From Endomychus coccineus (taxonomy: Eukaryota; Arthropoda; Insecta; Coleoptera; Endomychidae), in contig OY294068.1 in assembly GCA_958510875.1 (NCBI GenBank), positions 191,356,315 to 191,420,314 on the forward strand: a stretch of 64,000 nt of DNA, written 5' to 3'. Below are positions 10,661-22,802 of this stretch, in pieces; the first letter of the stretch is position 1; the number at the start of each line of letters is the position of its first letter. The notes beneath the pieces were generated by a model. That model was not told the origin of the DNA. It searched no databases and saw only the letters and a program-made list of their open reading frames with translations. A program made the translations under genes and the position numbers.

Positions 10661-10790
10661 TACGTTTCGCGTTGCTAAAACTTGAAGCGACATACCCTCA
10701 TAGCGTAGCTTCAAATAAGATAACTAGAAATAAGCCGGTAGGACAAATTCTGAAAAGCTGAAAAGATCACGTTGCCTGGAAAATACTCAC

Positions 10791-11049
10791 ACAGCACAGA
10801 ATCCATCGATAAAGGCAAATTGGCAGCTTGATTTTGTGGTGTTTCTGCGTAACTAGGAGATTGAGCGACTGCCGCATATCCAGAGTTCCATCTGTTCACT
10901 GCAAACTGCTGATGCATCGTTACTGTTACTACAGATGGATTTGGCAATTGAGGATAAGTGTTAGCGGAAATGTGGACAACAGGACTGTTGGATAAGAATT
11001 TCATTGTCATACACACATCGTCCGGTATACTCGAAAACATCATTGGAGA
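10791..11049 (-). CDS. rg: rugose exon (linker between BEACH and WD40)
   Basis: Reads [18 protein letters not shown], then [17 protein letters not shown] and a block ending LSMDSVL. This matches the section SPLMFxDxxxxDVxMxxKFxSNSPVxHVxANT that follows the BEACH domain in NBEA/LRBA. It includes FAVNRWNS, the equivalent of FAVNxWH. The acceptor is TTATTTTCAG and the donor T|GTGAGT; phase 0 in, phase 1 out, as the next exon requires. Confidence 0.96.
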
Positions 11050-11121
11050 CTGAAAATAAGAATTCATGAATCTCGTCCTATATTCGGATCATGTACATTT
11101 TTTTGGGAGTTACCGCAATTA

Positions 11122-11406
<285 letters not shown>

Positions 11407-11513
11407 CTAAAAATATAATCAATACTTTACTATCGATATTTTATGATAGATAAAATTATCTTCATCAACTCGTACGAATGATGTCGGATACCTTTTTATA
11501 ATTGTGGACTTAC

Positions 11514-11786
11514 CATTCTGTTGATTCTCACGAATTCTTCAGGCGAATTGGCCCATGGAGGTAGATCAACATCATTGATAGGTTTACCATCTTCGCAAAC
11601 TCCTAGTCTATACCTGTTAGAATTTACAAACATTTCTGGTAGGAAATAAAACTCTGGTATCAGTTCTTTAACGTCAGAGGTGTCCCTTTGGCAATTTTTC
11701 CACGACATATTAATAGATGAAAACAGTCTATTTGGATAATCGAATTTTCCGTCTTGTAGTGCCAAAAACATTGTTGTGAATGGTTC
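11514..11786 (-). CDS. rg: rugose exon (middle of BEACH domain)
   Basis: 91 codons, phase 0 at both ends. Contains [75 protein letters not shown]. All are diagnostic BEACH motifs. The acceptor is TTTGTTACAG and the donor ATG|GTAAGT. Confidence 0.98.
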
Positions 11787-12009
11787 CTGTAACAAACATT
11801 TCATCTACAATGTCTAGGATGAACACAAGAGTGGTAATCATTAAAATAAGATGCCGGTGAAGAATCATTGATGCTCTAAATTGCTACTGCATATCCAGGA
11901 TCGTATTTCCAGACTTTCTGTATTTCGAAATCAATGTTCTTCAGCAAATTATTCATTATAAAGGGGTGAACATTAGCGCAATGTGATAACGGAGTTCTTG
12001 TACCCTGCT
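11787..12009. other. Intron start without recognised features
   Basis: Intron sequence between rugose exons, upstream of an inserted transposase relic. Nothing recognised. Confidence 0.5.
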
Positions 12010-12225
12010 TGGATCTAAACAAGATGTGGTTTCAGCAGGACGGGCAACCTGTCGTCACACTGCACGAGAAAAAATGCAGTTTTTGCATGAGATTTGCCCT
12101 GGCCCTGACAGCGTGCGATCTAACGTTGTGCGACTTATTATAATGATTCACCAAGTCTTTCATCTATACCAACCATCCAACCATAATTTCTGAACTGAAG
12201 GAAGAAAATATATCCAGCAACTTCT
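12010..12225 (+). pseudogene. Transposase relic, Tc1/mariner DD41D type
   Basis: Plus-strand reading gives MWFQQDG (the second catalytic D block), then CDLTLCDLL (equivalent of CDLTPLDFF) and NHPTIISELKEENI, the usual segment after the catalytic core. Stops and a shift separate the pieces. It sits in the 574-bp intron between BEACH exons and is non-functional. Confidence 0.65.
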
Positions 12226-12360
12226 CTAAAGAACACCAGCAGTGTGGTGGCGTCCATTTGATGGATGTTCTAATCCACACATAATGTTATACTTCATATT
12301 AAAATAAAAATATTTGCAATTTTCGAGTAAATAATGTTTTTATGTGCTGTTCGTACTCAC

Positions 12361-12614
12361 CACTCTGATGAGCCAATTGAAAACAAATGCTGAAGTCGAA
12401 TAATGGGTTCCATAATGGAAGGGAGGAATGCTTTCGTGTTCCCAGGTGGAATATCTCTCTTCAAAATAAGCTCTACGATTGGGATTCAGAGCACCAATTG
12501 GTTTTGAAAGATCCCTGTAGTTACTAGGTTGGCTTAAATCTAAATCTTTACTATCGTAATTTGTCAACACCCACGGGAAGACAGGGTACTGATTCAGGTC
12601 ATTGTAAGTCCTGC
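12361..12614 (-). CDS. rg: rugose exon (BEACH domain, first half)
   Basis: Starts with two bases of a glycine codon, then [73 protein letters not shown] and RV. This is the strongly conserved BEACH core. The acceptor is CAATTTTCAG and the donor GTG|GTGAGT. The intron upstream is 6.8 kb and carries two foldback elements. Confidence 0.98.
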
Positions 12615-12884
12615 CTGAAAATTGAAGAAATTTCATTAACATGATTCAAGTTTGCTTCTTAAATAAATAACACCTTATATTTCGAAAACATATTTTCTTA
12701 ATTTGCTGCTGTAATATTGTTATTAATGTTGGCAATGCAAATGAAATTAGATAGAATAGCTTGGGAATTCGTACAGGATGGAGCAAAACAAAATGACACG
12801 AGCTATAGTCCAGCCAACGAACCGGAAAAAAAGACATTTGGGATTTGATTTATGGGGTTATCAGGATCATTCATAACACATACC

Positions 12885-12905
12885 CCCCGCCTCCCCCCCC
12901 CCCCT
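12885..12905. repeat. C-rich tract
   Basis: A run of about 20 almost pure C residues (with a CGCCT interruption) in an intron. Confidence 0.8.
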
Positions 12906-12949
12906 TGGCAGCCAGAAATGGCCCCCAAAAGGATAATTTCGAATTTAAA

Positions 12950-13385
12950 ATGCACCAAGGTTTTTTTTTTGGTCGCTGATCACGATTCTGACGTCAGATC
13001 TACTTGAAATCGAGTCTACGGGTGGAAAATTGATTAAATTGGCCATTTTTGCACCCTTATAGATCATTTTGGCAATGTATATATTATGTTTGGATTTTAA
13101 ATAATCCACCAATGAGGTGACGATTTTGACGTCAGATTTACTTGAAATCAATTCCGGGGGGTGGAAAATCGATCAAATTGGCCATTTTTGCACCTTTAGA
13201 GATTATTTTGGTAATATATATTATGTTTGAATTTTAAATAATCCACCAAGGAGGTTTTTTGGGCCGCTGATTTTGACGTCAGATTTACTTGAAATCAATT
13301 CTGAGTGTGGAAAATCGATCAAATTGGCCAATTTGGGGATTTTCCACCCCCAGAATTTATTTCAAGTAAATCTGACGTCAATATT
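12950..13385. repeat. Foldback-type element B: tandem modules with inverted terminal module
   Basis: Three direct modules of about 136-147 bp. Each centres on GACGTCAGATTTACTTGAAAT, followed by TGGAAAATCGATCAAATTGG and a segment with TTATGTTTGGATTTTAAATAA. Modules lie near 12970, 13110 and 13255. A shorter inverted module (13331-13382, TTATTTCAAGTAAATCTGAC) closes the block. The first module begins GGTCGCTGATCACGATTCTG, the core shared with the other palindromic elements here. No coding capacity. Confidence 0.75.
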
Positions 13386-13389
13386 AATT

Positions 13390-15062
13390 ATGTTTGGAGT
13401 TATTTTAAATCCACCTTTATTTACCACATGTAAGATTTCAAAGTTTTGATTAAATTGGTGGTTCGTCTCTAACAAATGTTTGGCGTAATTGTTTATTATA
13501 TCTCCTACTCCTAAAATGTTCGCACTCTCTACTAGAGAAAGACCGACCTCTTTGACCTATATACAAGATCGACAATTTAACTGATAGACTCCAGATTTCA
13601 TTCTTTTTTCCGACTTATATTCGTTATTTTTAATGTTGACAAAGTATATTATACTTTCGAAATAAGTAGTTAAATTCATATTGTTCATTTCAGGTTTTAT
13701 ATCATTCGAGATTTCACAAAGTATGTCTTCTATAGGTTTCAATTTTTCAATATTTCTTTAATAGCAACATTATATTCCTTCTTTTTCAATTTATTATCTA
13801 TCAGATTGTGGTCGAAATTATTGTTAATTGCTTTGAATTTTGAAATATTCAGGACCTTTTGCAAATTTTGGGTTGACATTGGAATTGTCACAGGTACATG
13901 CTGCTAGTTTTGTGACAAATTGGATGGAAAACTTACGTAACACATGAAATAGAACAAATAATCGTTGTTCAATTAAACATAATAAAGACCTTATTTTTTC
14001 CTGACCAAAATGGTCAGTTCATCTTTTCGACTAGATCTCGATGAATCCTCATGGCAAGTGATTCATATTTTATTCTGCGTCATTTCCAAATTTCCAGGGA
14101 GGGGCAAACGCCCACCTTGTCCCCCTTTAGAGCGCCTATGCCGATCGCTATACGAAAGTCATTTTTGTTGGTTATGTGGTAAGAATATTTCTTGAAATTA
14201 TAAGTTTAGGGGGTCGCAGTTTTACAATTATCCCCTTCTGTCTGCCTGTACACATTTACCATAATATATTCATGACTGCACGAAGTGTATCGAAGCTGCA
14301 CCTCCACGAATAGAGGTCATATGAGAATTATGTGCTAATCATAAGACAAAAACTAATATCCTTTTTTGCTACCTATTAAAGTGCTTTTTGAAAAACGTCG
14401 CATTGAATCCCAGGTTTTAAAGAGCATTTGGATTCCCGACACAATTTTTTTATCTCTTTGGAACATGATTAGTTCAGTATGATCATTTATAGTCCAATGT
14501 GGTAAAATATTTCAGTCTCTGTATACATGCAGTTACGTGTGGCTTTTTGTTTCCCTTAGGAATTCACTGGTGATATTATTTTTAGCAATGATTCACCCTT
14601 GCTTTTAGAAATAACGGTTGGGAATGTGCGTAATCCCGGCGTGAGCTTACTATAAACCAAATGACCGAAGTTGCGTCTAATTCACAATGACATTCCCCAT
14701 CCGGCGTAACACATCATTGCGTCGCTACGTTGTCTTATATCTTTGCATCGGCATCGCGGTTGAAACGTTCCTCTTCTGTACTTCAAAGCGTGTATAAATC
14801 TTACATTTACATTGTTTTTAAATTTGCCCATTGCATATTCAATTTCACAATCCATAGGATCTTTATGTTCCCCGAATGATTATATCTTAACGGGGTACAA
14901 AATCGTAGGATTGGAAAAGGTTTTAGGCCCGAGTTTGGTTTTGTATCTGGTTCGTTTAGGTATGACGATTATAGCTTTCAAGTCAAATACCTTAATGTCA
15001 CTTACACCAAAAGCTGTTAAGTGTTTCTCTTTCGTTTATAATTCTTTTGACAATATTAACTA
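13390..15062. other. Long intron stretch without recognised features
   Basis: AT-rich rugose intron. The short ORFs show no recognisable similarity and no clear repeat structure was seen. Confidence 0.5.
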
Positions 15063-16338
15063 TAGACGAGGAAATAAAGCATTGAGATGCGGTTTTCTGC
15101 ATTAGATTCCGAAGGTAATGTAGAACATTTGTGCTGCGCCTGTTTCGTTGCGGAAAAAATGTATTGCATTTCTACAGTAAAAAAATGCATTTTTCTAAGG
15201 GCACTTATTGAGGTGAATAAAAAAAACGGACTTGAATTGGTTTCTCGGGAATTTTTGGGGTCGCTGATTACGAATATGATGTCAAAAAAATGTCCTGAGG
15301 TCCCCTTGTATCATCCCCGAGGTATACGGAGGTCCTGAGGTCCTGGATATCGATGAATTTCATCAAAATTATTCTTTAATGCTTGTCAACTGTTCGAGTG
15401 AGGATATAAAGGCCCGATACCCGGAGACCGTATATCTACGTCATTTTCTAGAAATTCGTTAATTTTTCTTCATAATATGCAACAAATTCTGTCTCTCGGA
15501 TGTTTTCGGAGTGTCTGATCACGATTGTGACACTCAAAAAGTTCATAGTCGTGATCCTGAGAACGCAAAGTATGGCTTTCTTCTTATTGATATTTTTTTT
15601 ATCTAAAAAGAAATTATCGCTATTTGAAAATTGTTATATACATATAGCGTTGTACATACTCTGGTCCAAAAGTAATGAAAAGTAAAACAAAAATCAATAA
15701 AACAATGAATTTATAAAATAAAAATATGTAAAATTATTAAAAAAAAGCCTATAGTTTGCGTTCTCAGGATCACGACTATGAACTGTTTGAGTGTTATAAT
15801 CGTGATCAGCGACTCCGAAAATCCCCGAGAGCCAGAATTTGTTACATATTATGAAGAAAAATCAACGAATTTCTAGAAGATGACGTTAGATATGCAGGGC
15901 CACAGAGACCCGGAAACATCCCCACGTATTTTGTGGAACTTTTTGAGTGTCATAATCGTGACCGGAGACTTCGAAAATCCCTGAGAGTCACATATTATGA
16001 AGAAAAATTAACGAATTCCTAGAAGATGAAGTTATCCGGTCTCCGGGTATCCCCAAGTATTGCAGGAAAGTTTTAGCATGTGGTTATCATCATTAGCGAC
16101 TTTATATTTTCACTCGTACAGTTGACAAGCATTAAAAATGTCGGGGAATTTTTTGGACTACATATTTATGAACAGCGACACCAAAAACCCCAAGAAACCA
16201 ATTCGAATCCGTTTTTTTTATTCACCTCAAAAAGTGCACTCTTAAAAATGCATTTTTTGCCTGTAGAAATGCAATACATTTTTTCCGCATCACAATCCAT
16301 CCAACTGCGCCAGTGATGATGCTTCATTTCCTCGACTA
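15063..16338. mobile_element. Foldback element C (palindromic, about 1.28 kb)
   Basis: The two halves are inverted copies around 15718. For example 15149-15177 (GCGGAAAAAATGTATTGCAT and following) pairs with 16260-16288. Ends read TAGACGAGGAAATAAAGCAT and its inverse (…TTTCCTCGACTA). The trinucleotide CTA flanks both sides (15060-15062 and 16339-16341); a TA duplication with the TIR starting at G is an alternative reading. Inside each arm lie modules with the core TTTTTGGGGTCGCTGATTAC and, nearer the centre, GTCTGATCACGATTGTGACA. No protein is encoded. Sister element at 38931-40376. Confidence 0.88.
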
Positions 16339-16341
16339 CTA

Positions 16342-19300
16342 GGATTGTTATCAATAATGCAATATAAGAGCGTCCTACTTGCGCTCAGAGTGCTGGCAAA
16401 AAACAACACACATTGATGGGTGGGTGCCTGGAAACTAGAATCTAGAAGGTGTAGTGAAATGCGCCCTTAACAGTTTAAAATGAAAGTAATTTTTTCGTGC
16501 TATCCCCACCAACCTGTCAAAAACCTAACAAAATATTAAATCTACCAAATACTTGCACAATTATTGCAATAAATCCTTAAATCCGGAAAAAGGTACTGCA
16601 TGAAATTAATTACCAAGTTATATGGTCACTTTAAACGAAAATTGATGTTCACAAATCTCTCTGACTTATTCGGAATCATTAACGTTCTCACCGTAAATAA
16701 CATGGCGATTCTAAAACAAATGAACTACATTTATTTAATGGAATACTTGTATAATGTTAACTAAGTCATAATAGATTTTGTGTTTTGTTATCATCTGGAA
16801 TAAATATAACACATTCTAATTATTAACTTCTTTGAACTTTCAACGCACCGTAAATCTCTAAACAGATGAGCACTTAATCTTCCGGACATAAAAAAATAAG
16901 AGCGATTCTAATGTGTCGTTTTGGTATTTTGGTTAAGGTGGCGTAGGAAAGGGGGCGTCGCGCGCGCCTTTGCGCTATAATTAGGTCGGATGTAAGTCAG
17001 ATATATGTGCATGCAGAGGATGATATATATGTTTTTAATTTAAAGCCAGCCTCACTGACAACTGCTAATTTTGCATGAGACATTTTCCTCAGCGCCAGAA
17101 AAACTTCGAACTTTACGCACCGTCGACATGTGGAATTATTTCCTTCGTACGGAGAAATACGTTCACGTTTAAACTAATTGGATGAGACCGAGTACGGGCT
17201 ATATCCGTAACTTAATACCAACATTTGATCACATTAAGTTTGGGATTTTGGTATACAGGGAGTTCCATTTTTAGGTTGGTATATTGGGATCTCGGTAACT
17301 AAGAGAGTTAGAAGGTAAGTTAAATGGAGAAAGTTTTGCGGAATCAGATGAGGTACTTAAGATCCGGTTTCAAAAAATTATAATTCCAGCTGCTTTATAA
17401 GATTTTTTTTTTAATACTTTGTCTACACAAGAGGGAAACCAATAATGTTCGAAGAACATCGTGTGAGCCAGCGGTTGGGAGAGAAGATAGGCAATCGAAT
17501 TTATAGGCATAGGGAAAGACCTCACTAGCTAAAAAGTTCCACAAATTCGTTGTTCGATAAAAAAAGTAAGTCTGTTAGGAAGAACTTCGGCAGGTGAACT
17601 ATCTGAGAGAAAACTCGATAGTAAAGGACAAAGTTGGGACGGCAAACCATTTTGAAATGTCAATTTCTTCACATCCTCTTTCTGGAGTTGTTTGGGGAGA
17701 TATAAGAAAATCGATGGCACGTTTCTCCTTTACAAAATGGCATCAAATTTTTTTTGAATACGACGAATCGTATTCTTAGGTCCATCATCAACTTTTGTTT
17801 TCTAAATACGGACTTGCATTTTTTCTTATCAATTTAAATAGATATAATTACGTTGTTGTGACGCCTTGATTATTTTACAATCTTTTGGGTTGGGAATATT
17901 ATAAATTATGATCAAGTTCGTATTTTCTTAAAGTGAAGTCCGGACCTTTAATTAAAAAATTCAAAAGGAAATATCTCACCATTCATTAACATTTGAACTT
18001 TATTACAATTATAAAGAAAATTATAAAAAAAATTAAACAAAAGCCTAGTATCCTGCTTAATGTATTTCGATTTATAGCTCCAATGCCATTTCTTACTCTT
18101 TACTCTACAATGCCAGTATTTTCTGAAGGTTTAGGCGAATTTTTTTAGGTATCAAATGAAAAGACAATTTGCACAGTGTTATCTAGTGGCGTTGATGGAA
18201 ACATTTTTAGGGAAGTAAGCTGTGCATTAACATAAAATAAAAAGTAGATATATCAATGTTGGATTGTTGAATTTGGTACTTGTTATTAACAAAGTTTAAA
18301 AAAGTCATTTGGTCATTTGGGAATACGTTTTGAATATATAATTTATATTGAATTTATAATTAGTGATCAAATAGAAACATGAATAACTTCTTCACACAAA
18401 TGAACTCCTTTTATTTGCTGATTACCGACACAAAAATTGATCAATGTGCTATGTAGGTATTTTTTTAATAACTAGGCTTTGAAAACAATAATGTTCAGAT
18501 TTGACTTTTATTCATCTTCCATTCTCACCAATTCTTGTATATAAATTGCTCAATACGTACTAGAAAAGAAATCTAAATAATTTTTCGAAAAATTAGGGCT
18601 CAGTCTCTGAAAACAGGGCAGTGCTAATGATATTATCAAGGTATTCTTAAGTAGACCAATACTATATTACGCAACGAGCGTTAGGTCAGCTAGACCTAAA
18701 ATATATTATTCCTACTTAACCATTCTTGGGGGTGCTTGTTGACAATTTATTTATTATCCACAACGATGGTGGAGGGTTCTTGTAAATTCACTAAAAGTTA
18801 AATTTCGACATATTCGACTATTTCGACTTTTATCATTTTCACAGTTTTTGTGGTTGAATATTGCCAGCAATGACCGACAGTACCTTCTTCGGAGATCCAT
18901 GTTTCGTTGAGATAAACAAATAGACGTAATTACTCCTCCAATTTTAATTTTAATATACTGCACAAGTTTCGCAGTTTACACAGCACACGACGTAAATGCA
19001 CGTCTCCTCGTTCCGGGAAGAATTGTTTCTGTACTTTTGGAAGTTTAATTCTATTAAAATTCAGATTCAGAACGAACTAGAAATGTCAAGTCAATTTAAT
19101 AAATTACAGTTTGTACGGCAACTGTGTAATGAGTTGCCAAAACTGTTAAAATTGAATTCACCTGGTTTGGCAAAGATCGCGCGGCATTTATTTAGGGAAA
19201 TTCTTGAAGTGAATTGGTTATAAAAATAACAAAGTCATTTTAATGTAATAAGTGTATAAGTGTATCTTGTAGCTATATGTCATTGAATGTCAATCCAAAG

Positions 19301-19445
19301 CTAACCAGTCGAGTCTCTGATGTCGAAAGATTATTTTTTCAAGGTATCTTGTAAAATATTGTTTCCCCTGAAAAAGTCATTCAACTCTCGTTCCAACGAA
19401 AATGAATTGTTGTATGTCAGTTAATTTCAGGTTAAAATTACTCAC
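16342..19445. other. Long intron stretch without recognised features
   Basis: Three kilobases of AT-rich rugose intron. ORFs of 60-78 codons on both strands show no recognisable family or codon signal. Confidence 0.5.
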
Positions 19446-19561
19446 CAGCGATTGTATTCAGGAACATCAGGTACTCGAAATTCGAAATCTCCCTTCGCTG
19501 CCATTTTTGTGTCATATTTGAATTTCTCATTAATTGCCTGGGGGACATCATACTCGCACGC
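19446..19561 (-). CDS. rg: rugose exon (PH-BEACH junction)
   Basis: Reads [20 protein letters not shown], then [19 protein letters not shown]. This is the entry to the BEACH domain ([29 protein letters not shown] in the family). Acceptor CTTTTAAG; the leading G completes an arginine codon with the AG of the previous exon. The donor G|GTGAGT splits the glycine codon completed by the 12614 exon. Confidence 0.97.
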
Positions 19562-19962
19562 CTTAAAAGAATTATATTTGTAACTATTTGTATGTAATAT
19601 TTCTAATCACACGGCGTTGAAAATAGTAATTTCCTATTATAACAACGCGTCACATTGTGTCCAATTGCTTTAGGATGATTATACATTGAAAAAGTTGTGT
19701 TAAATTTACTCAATTTTGATATTGTGCAATATATTGTTCTAAAAGAAGAAGACAATTATTACGAATTATCAGTTTTCTCCAAAACCAGTGACTTAGCCAA
19801 AGTAATATCAACAAGAATCTCTTGTTAGCTATTATCAATAAAATTCTCATGTTAGCTATTATGTTGTTCATGAAGGTAAGAATGACGAGTAACATTACAA
19901 CCAAAAGTTACGTACTGCTGGTTTCTCTAACAATATGTCAAGAAAGGTTGACAAGTGACATC
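19562..19962. other. Intron stretch without recognised features
   Basis: AT-rich intron leading to the hammerhead pair; nothing recognised. Confidence 0.45.
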
Positions 19963-19973
19963 ACAACCTACTC

Positions 19974-20016
19974 GTTCCGCTGATGAGCCCGAAAGGGTGA
20001 AACACATGTATGGAAC
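19974..20016 (+). ncRNA. Type-I hammerhead ribozyme with minimal stem III (plus strand)
   Basis: All parts of a hammerhead are present in order. Stem I 5' strand GTTCCG (19974-19979). Core CTGATGA (19980-19986). Stem II GCCC, loop GAAA, GGGT (19987-19998). Core GAAA (19999-20002). A two-base-pair stem III AC/GT with loop ACAT. Cleavage nucleotide A at 20010, in GTA. Stem I 3' strand TGGAAC (20011-20016), pairing with GTTCCG. Outside an internal loop, ACAAC (19963-19967) can pair with GTTGT (20027-20031), giving the long bulged stem I typical of natural type-I hammerheads. Short-stem-III hammerheads are known from Penelope-like elements and retrozymes, where they process transcripts. Self-cleavage here is predicted, not shown. 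Confidence 0.85.
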
Positions 20017-20238
20017 TTTTGGCTATGTTGTTACTGTTCGATCCAGACCACCCCACTTGCCTTTACAAGAAAAAAATATCAACCTTAAAACCATCTAATT
20101 AGAACGGAGCCGGAGGCCAAATTACATAAACTATAAATCTATCGAAATACCAAAGACTAGGTTGGATATGCAATTGAGACCGTGGTAACGGCCGCTACAG
20201 AAGTAGTCAACATTCTCTAGATCGATCAGTGCTAAATA

Positions 20239-20281
20239 GCTCCAGACAGCGGTTTCGCCTTACCTGATTCATCAGTGGAAC
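20239..20281 (-). ncRNA. Type-I hammerhead ribozyme with minimal stem III (minus strand)
   Basis: On minus: stem I GTTCCA, core CTGATGA (20269-20275), stem II ATC, AGGTAA, GGC (one wobble pair and one mismatch), core GAAA (20253-20256), stem III AC/GT with loop CGCT, cleavage after GTC (between 20245 and 20244), and stem I 3' strand TGGAGC. The arm CTCGTTCC before the core is identical to that of the plus-strand ribozyme at 19974, so the two belong to one family. The weaker stem II suggests some decay. Confidence 0.75.
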
Positions 20282-20599
20282 GAGCTGCAGTGCCAAAGAT
20301 CGATATATCTACTGATGTATACATAAACCATTGAAAGTGCTAGAGGGATAGACCAACTAACGCCATCTACCCGCGAATAGAGTATACTATCTTTGTGGAT
20401 TAGATTAACTTCTAACAAGTAATTGTTCAATTATTGATTAATTCCAAATTTTACACCCTTTCATATAGTAGTGAAGACGATGGCGATAAGAATAAGGATT
20501 CCGGACATATAATGACCGGAAAGATAATCACCAAACACAAGAATCTCGACCTCTACATGAAAATCAGCAATCTGGGACATGTCCCAACATAAGATGATA

Positions 20600-21010
20600 A
20601 AAAATAGTTCCGTGAAAGAACTAAGTAACAAAAGTGAATGGAATACACCATCCTTAGATCCAACTGAGGAGCCATTAGGTAAATGGTGGTCAGATGGCTC
20701 CAAAACAACAGAAGGAATTGGAATATGAGTATATGGGCCTAGAACCGAATACTGTGAAAGCTTAGGCAAATCCTCGAACGGAAATTTACGCTGTAGAACA
20801 ATGTGGGCAATTTAAAAAGGTAAATTTTAGTAGACCAAGGTATCATCATTAGTCAGACAGTCAAATAGGCATCAACGTGTTGAGTGAGCTTCCATATATT
20901 CATCTTTTAGATGGTCTAGGAATGCTTAGAGAAACTGAACCAGCTATAAACCAAGAAGCCTCATATGGGTTCCGGGAAGAAAAAGAAACACTTCATCAGA
21001 GTTTGCATTT
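20600..21010 (+). pseudogene. LINE-type RNase H domain relic
   Basis: Near 20680-20760 the plus strand reads KWWSDGSKTTEGIGI, stop, VYGPRTEYCESLGK. This matches the RNase H opening (W.TDGSKT..G.GAGVYG) found after RT in several LINE clades, with the first catalytic D kept. Further on, near 20970, WVPGRK recalls the LGWVPGHSG block. Stops and shifts break it. No RT was recognised nearby. Confidence 0.6.
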
Positions 21011-21534
21011 GCTTTTCGTCACATAAATGAAAATTATTGCAAACTATAAATCATAAAACTATGCAATACTGTTATTATTATAAAATAACTTTAATTTTAA
21101 TTGCAATGGAAGGTCAACTTTATATTGAAGAATAATCATTGTAATGAAGCTTGATTACCATTACAATTTAAGTGATTTTATTTATGCCAATAAATTGTAT
21201 TGTCAACAATAATATACAGGTTAGTCTAAATTCATTTAAAAACAAACAATTAGTTGATTTGTTTTTGCAAATTAGACACAAACACAATTGACTGTGGCCT
21301 GTTTTACTATATCAATGAATATGTATTTTATGTAAACGTTTACATTTTCTATAATTGAAATCATGAAGGTGAAGAGAAAATTATTACGAAATTGGTTTTA
21401 GTGGCTCTACAGAAATGAAATGAGTGGTAATCTTGATCTGATCTTAACGATTAAAACGTTCACATATCTTCGCCACATGGTATCGTGAAAAGTAATAAAT
21501 GAAAATATTTGCAAAGAACGAGTATAATACATAC
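21011..21534. other. Intron stretch without recognised features
   Basis: Intron between the RNase H relic and the next rugose exon. It ends on minus with the donor GTATGT. Confidence 0.5.
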
Positions 21535-21637
21535 CTGGTTTGCTGTATGCCATATTTAATCCCAACACCTACTCTTGGCAACGCTTTTATGACTTTCTTT
21601 ACGGTTGCTTGATCAGGAAATGCAAACATAATTGATG
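21535..21637 (-). CDS. rg: rugose exon (end of PH-like domain)
   Basis: Reads [20 protein letters not shown], then [13 protein letters not shown] and the first two bases of R. Equivalent to the [18 protein letters not shown] block before BEACH in NBEA/LRBA. Acceptor CTCTGTTACAG, donor AG|GTATGT. Its two leading bases complete a threonine codon with the previous exon. Confidence 0.96.
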
Positions 21638-22040
21638 CTGTAACAGAGATACATGTTAATATTGAATGAAGGATTTACTAACTTCAATGATGATCAAGAA
21701 CAATATTACCAAAATGTTTAATTCTTTTATTTGAGTAAACCATTCAGATGTAATATATTATAGAGCAGTTTGGAACAGTTCAACCACACTATTATATTGG
21801 TTAATTACATCTACTGTTATATATTTGAAACTAATCTCATGACAGATTGGTTAACAAAATGGAAAAAAAGCTTGCTTGCAGTGCCTAGTGACAATTGTAG
21901 TATCCGATTAAAGTTTTAGGCAACTCTTCGCATGAAATTTTGGTACCAAGACAAATCAGTCTGGAATAGTTTATTTCAAGATTTCGGTGAGGAATATCTA
22001 TTACGGTAATTAAATTAAGCGAAAATATGAGGATACTTAC

Positions 22041-22158
22041 TTCTGCTTGCGAGAAAGATTTCGATAGCCACATTTTGCAACAAATATCTCCTAGAAAATA
22101 TAGCCCGAACTTCGGAAAAGTACCATTTTCCATGAAGATGATCGCAATATTTGAGAAC
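22041..22158 (-). CDS. rg: rugose exon (PH-like domain)
   Basis: Reads [20 protein letters not shown], then [19 protein letters not shown]. This matches the [33 protein letters not shown] strand set of the PH-like domain. Acceptor TTACTTTACAG at phase 0; donor A|GTAAGT. This is the most 5' coding exon recognised in the window. Confidence 0.96.
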
Positions 22159-22802
22159 CTGTAAAGTAAAAGAAAAACATTGTGAATATACCATAAGTTC
22201 GAAACTACGAAAAGGTAATTTTCGTATCATCTTTTCAACTCTCGAATATTATTATGATATTGTATTGTATCCGTAAAACTGTATCCAATCAGTATAAATA
22301 GATATTACATTGACTACGAAGAAGATTGTTTGGAGAGTTCCAGGCTATGCTTTTGGAACTGAATCTTTCCATCAACTAGAAGAATTAAATGAATTATGAT
22401 TTTCTCATTTTACATGCAACGACTTGATCCAGAGGAATTCTCAAATTATGTTGGTTCACGAACTGTGGGAATCTGAATGGTTATAATACGAACTGTTATT
22501 GATTCTGTTATTTAATCTCCTAAGATGAAGATGACTGTTAATTTGATTCAAGGTATTTTAGCATATTTTATTTTATATAAGGCATCAGCAATGTAATGGT
22601 AATATTAAGGAGAATGAAAAGTGTACTTGTAAGATGAAAAACACCTACCTACGTTGTTAGATTACAAAATTAAATTTCTCAAAAAATCGAATCTATAATA
22701 TCGACAGGTAGCATAAATTTATTCATGGAAGTTTGCTTCATTTGGCCAATTCCAAAATGGTACGTACCCTATTAGACCAAGTGCTACAGATAATACATAT
22801 AA
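22159..22802. other. Start of the long upstream intron, no recognised features
   Basis: No further rugose exon was recognised here or in any later part of the window. Confidence 0.5.
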
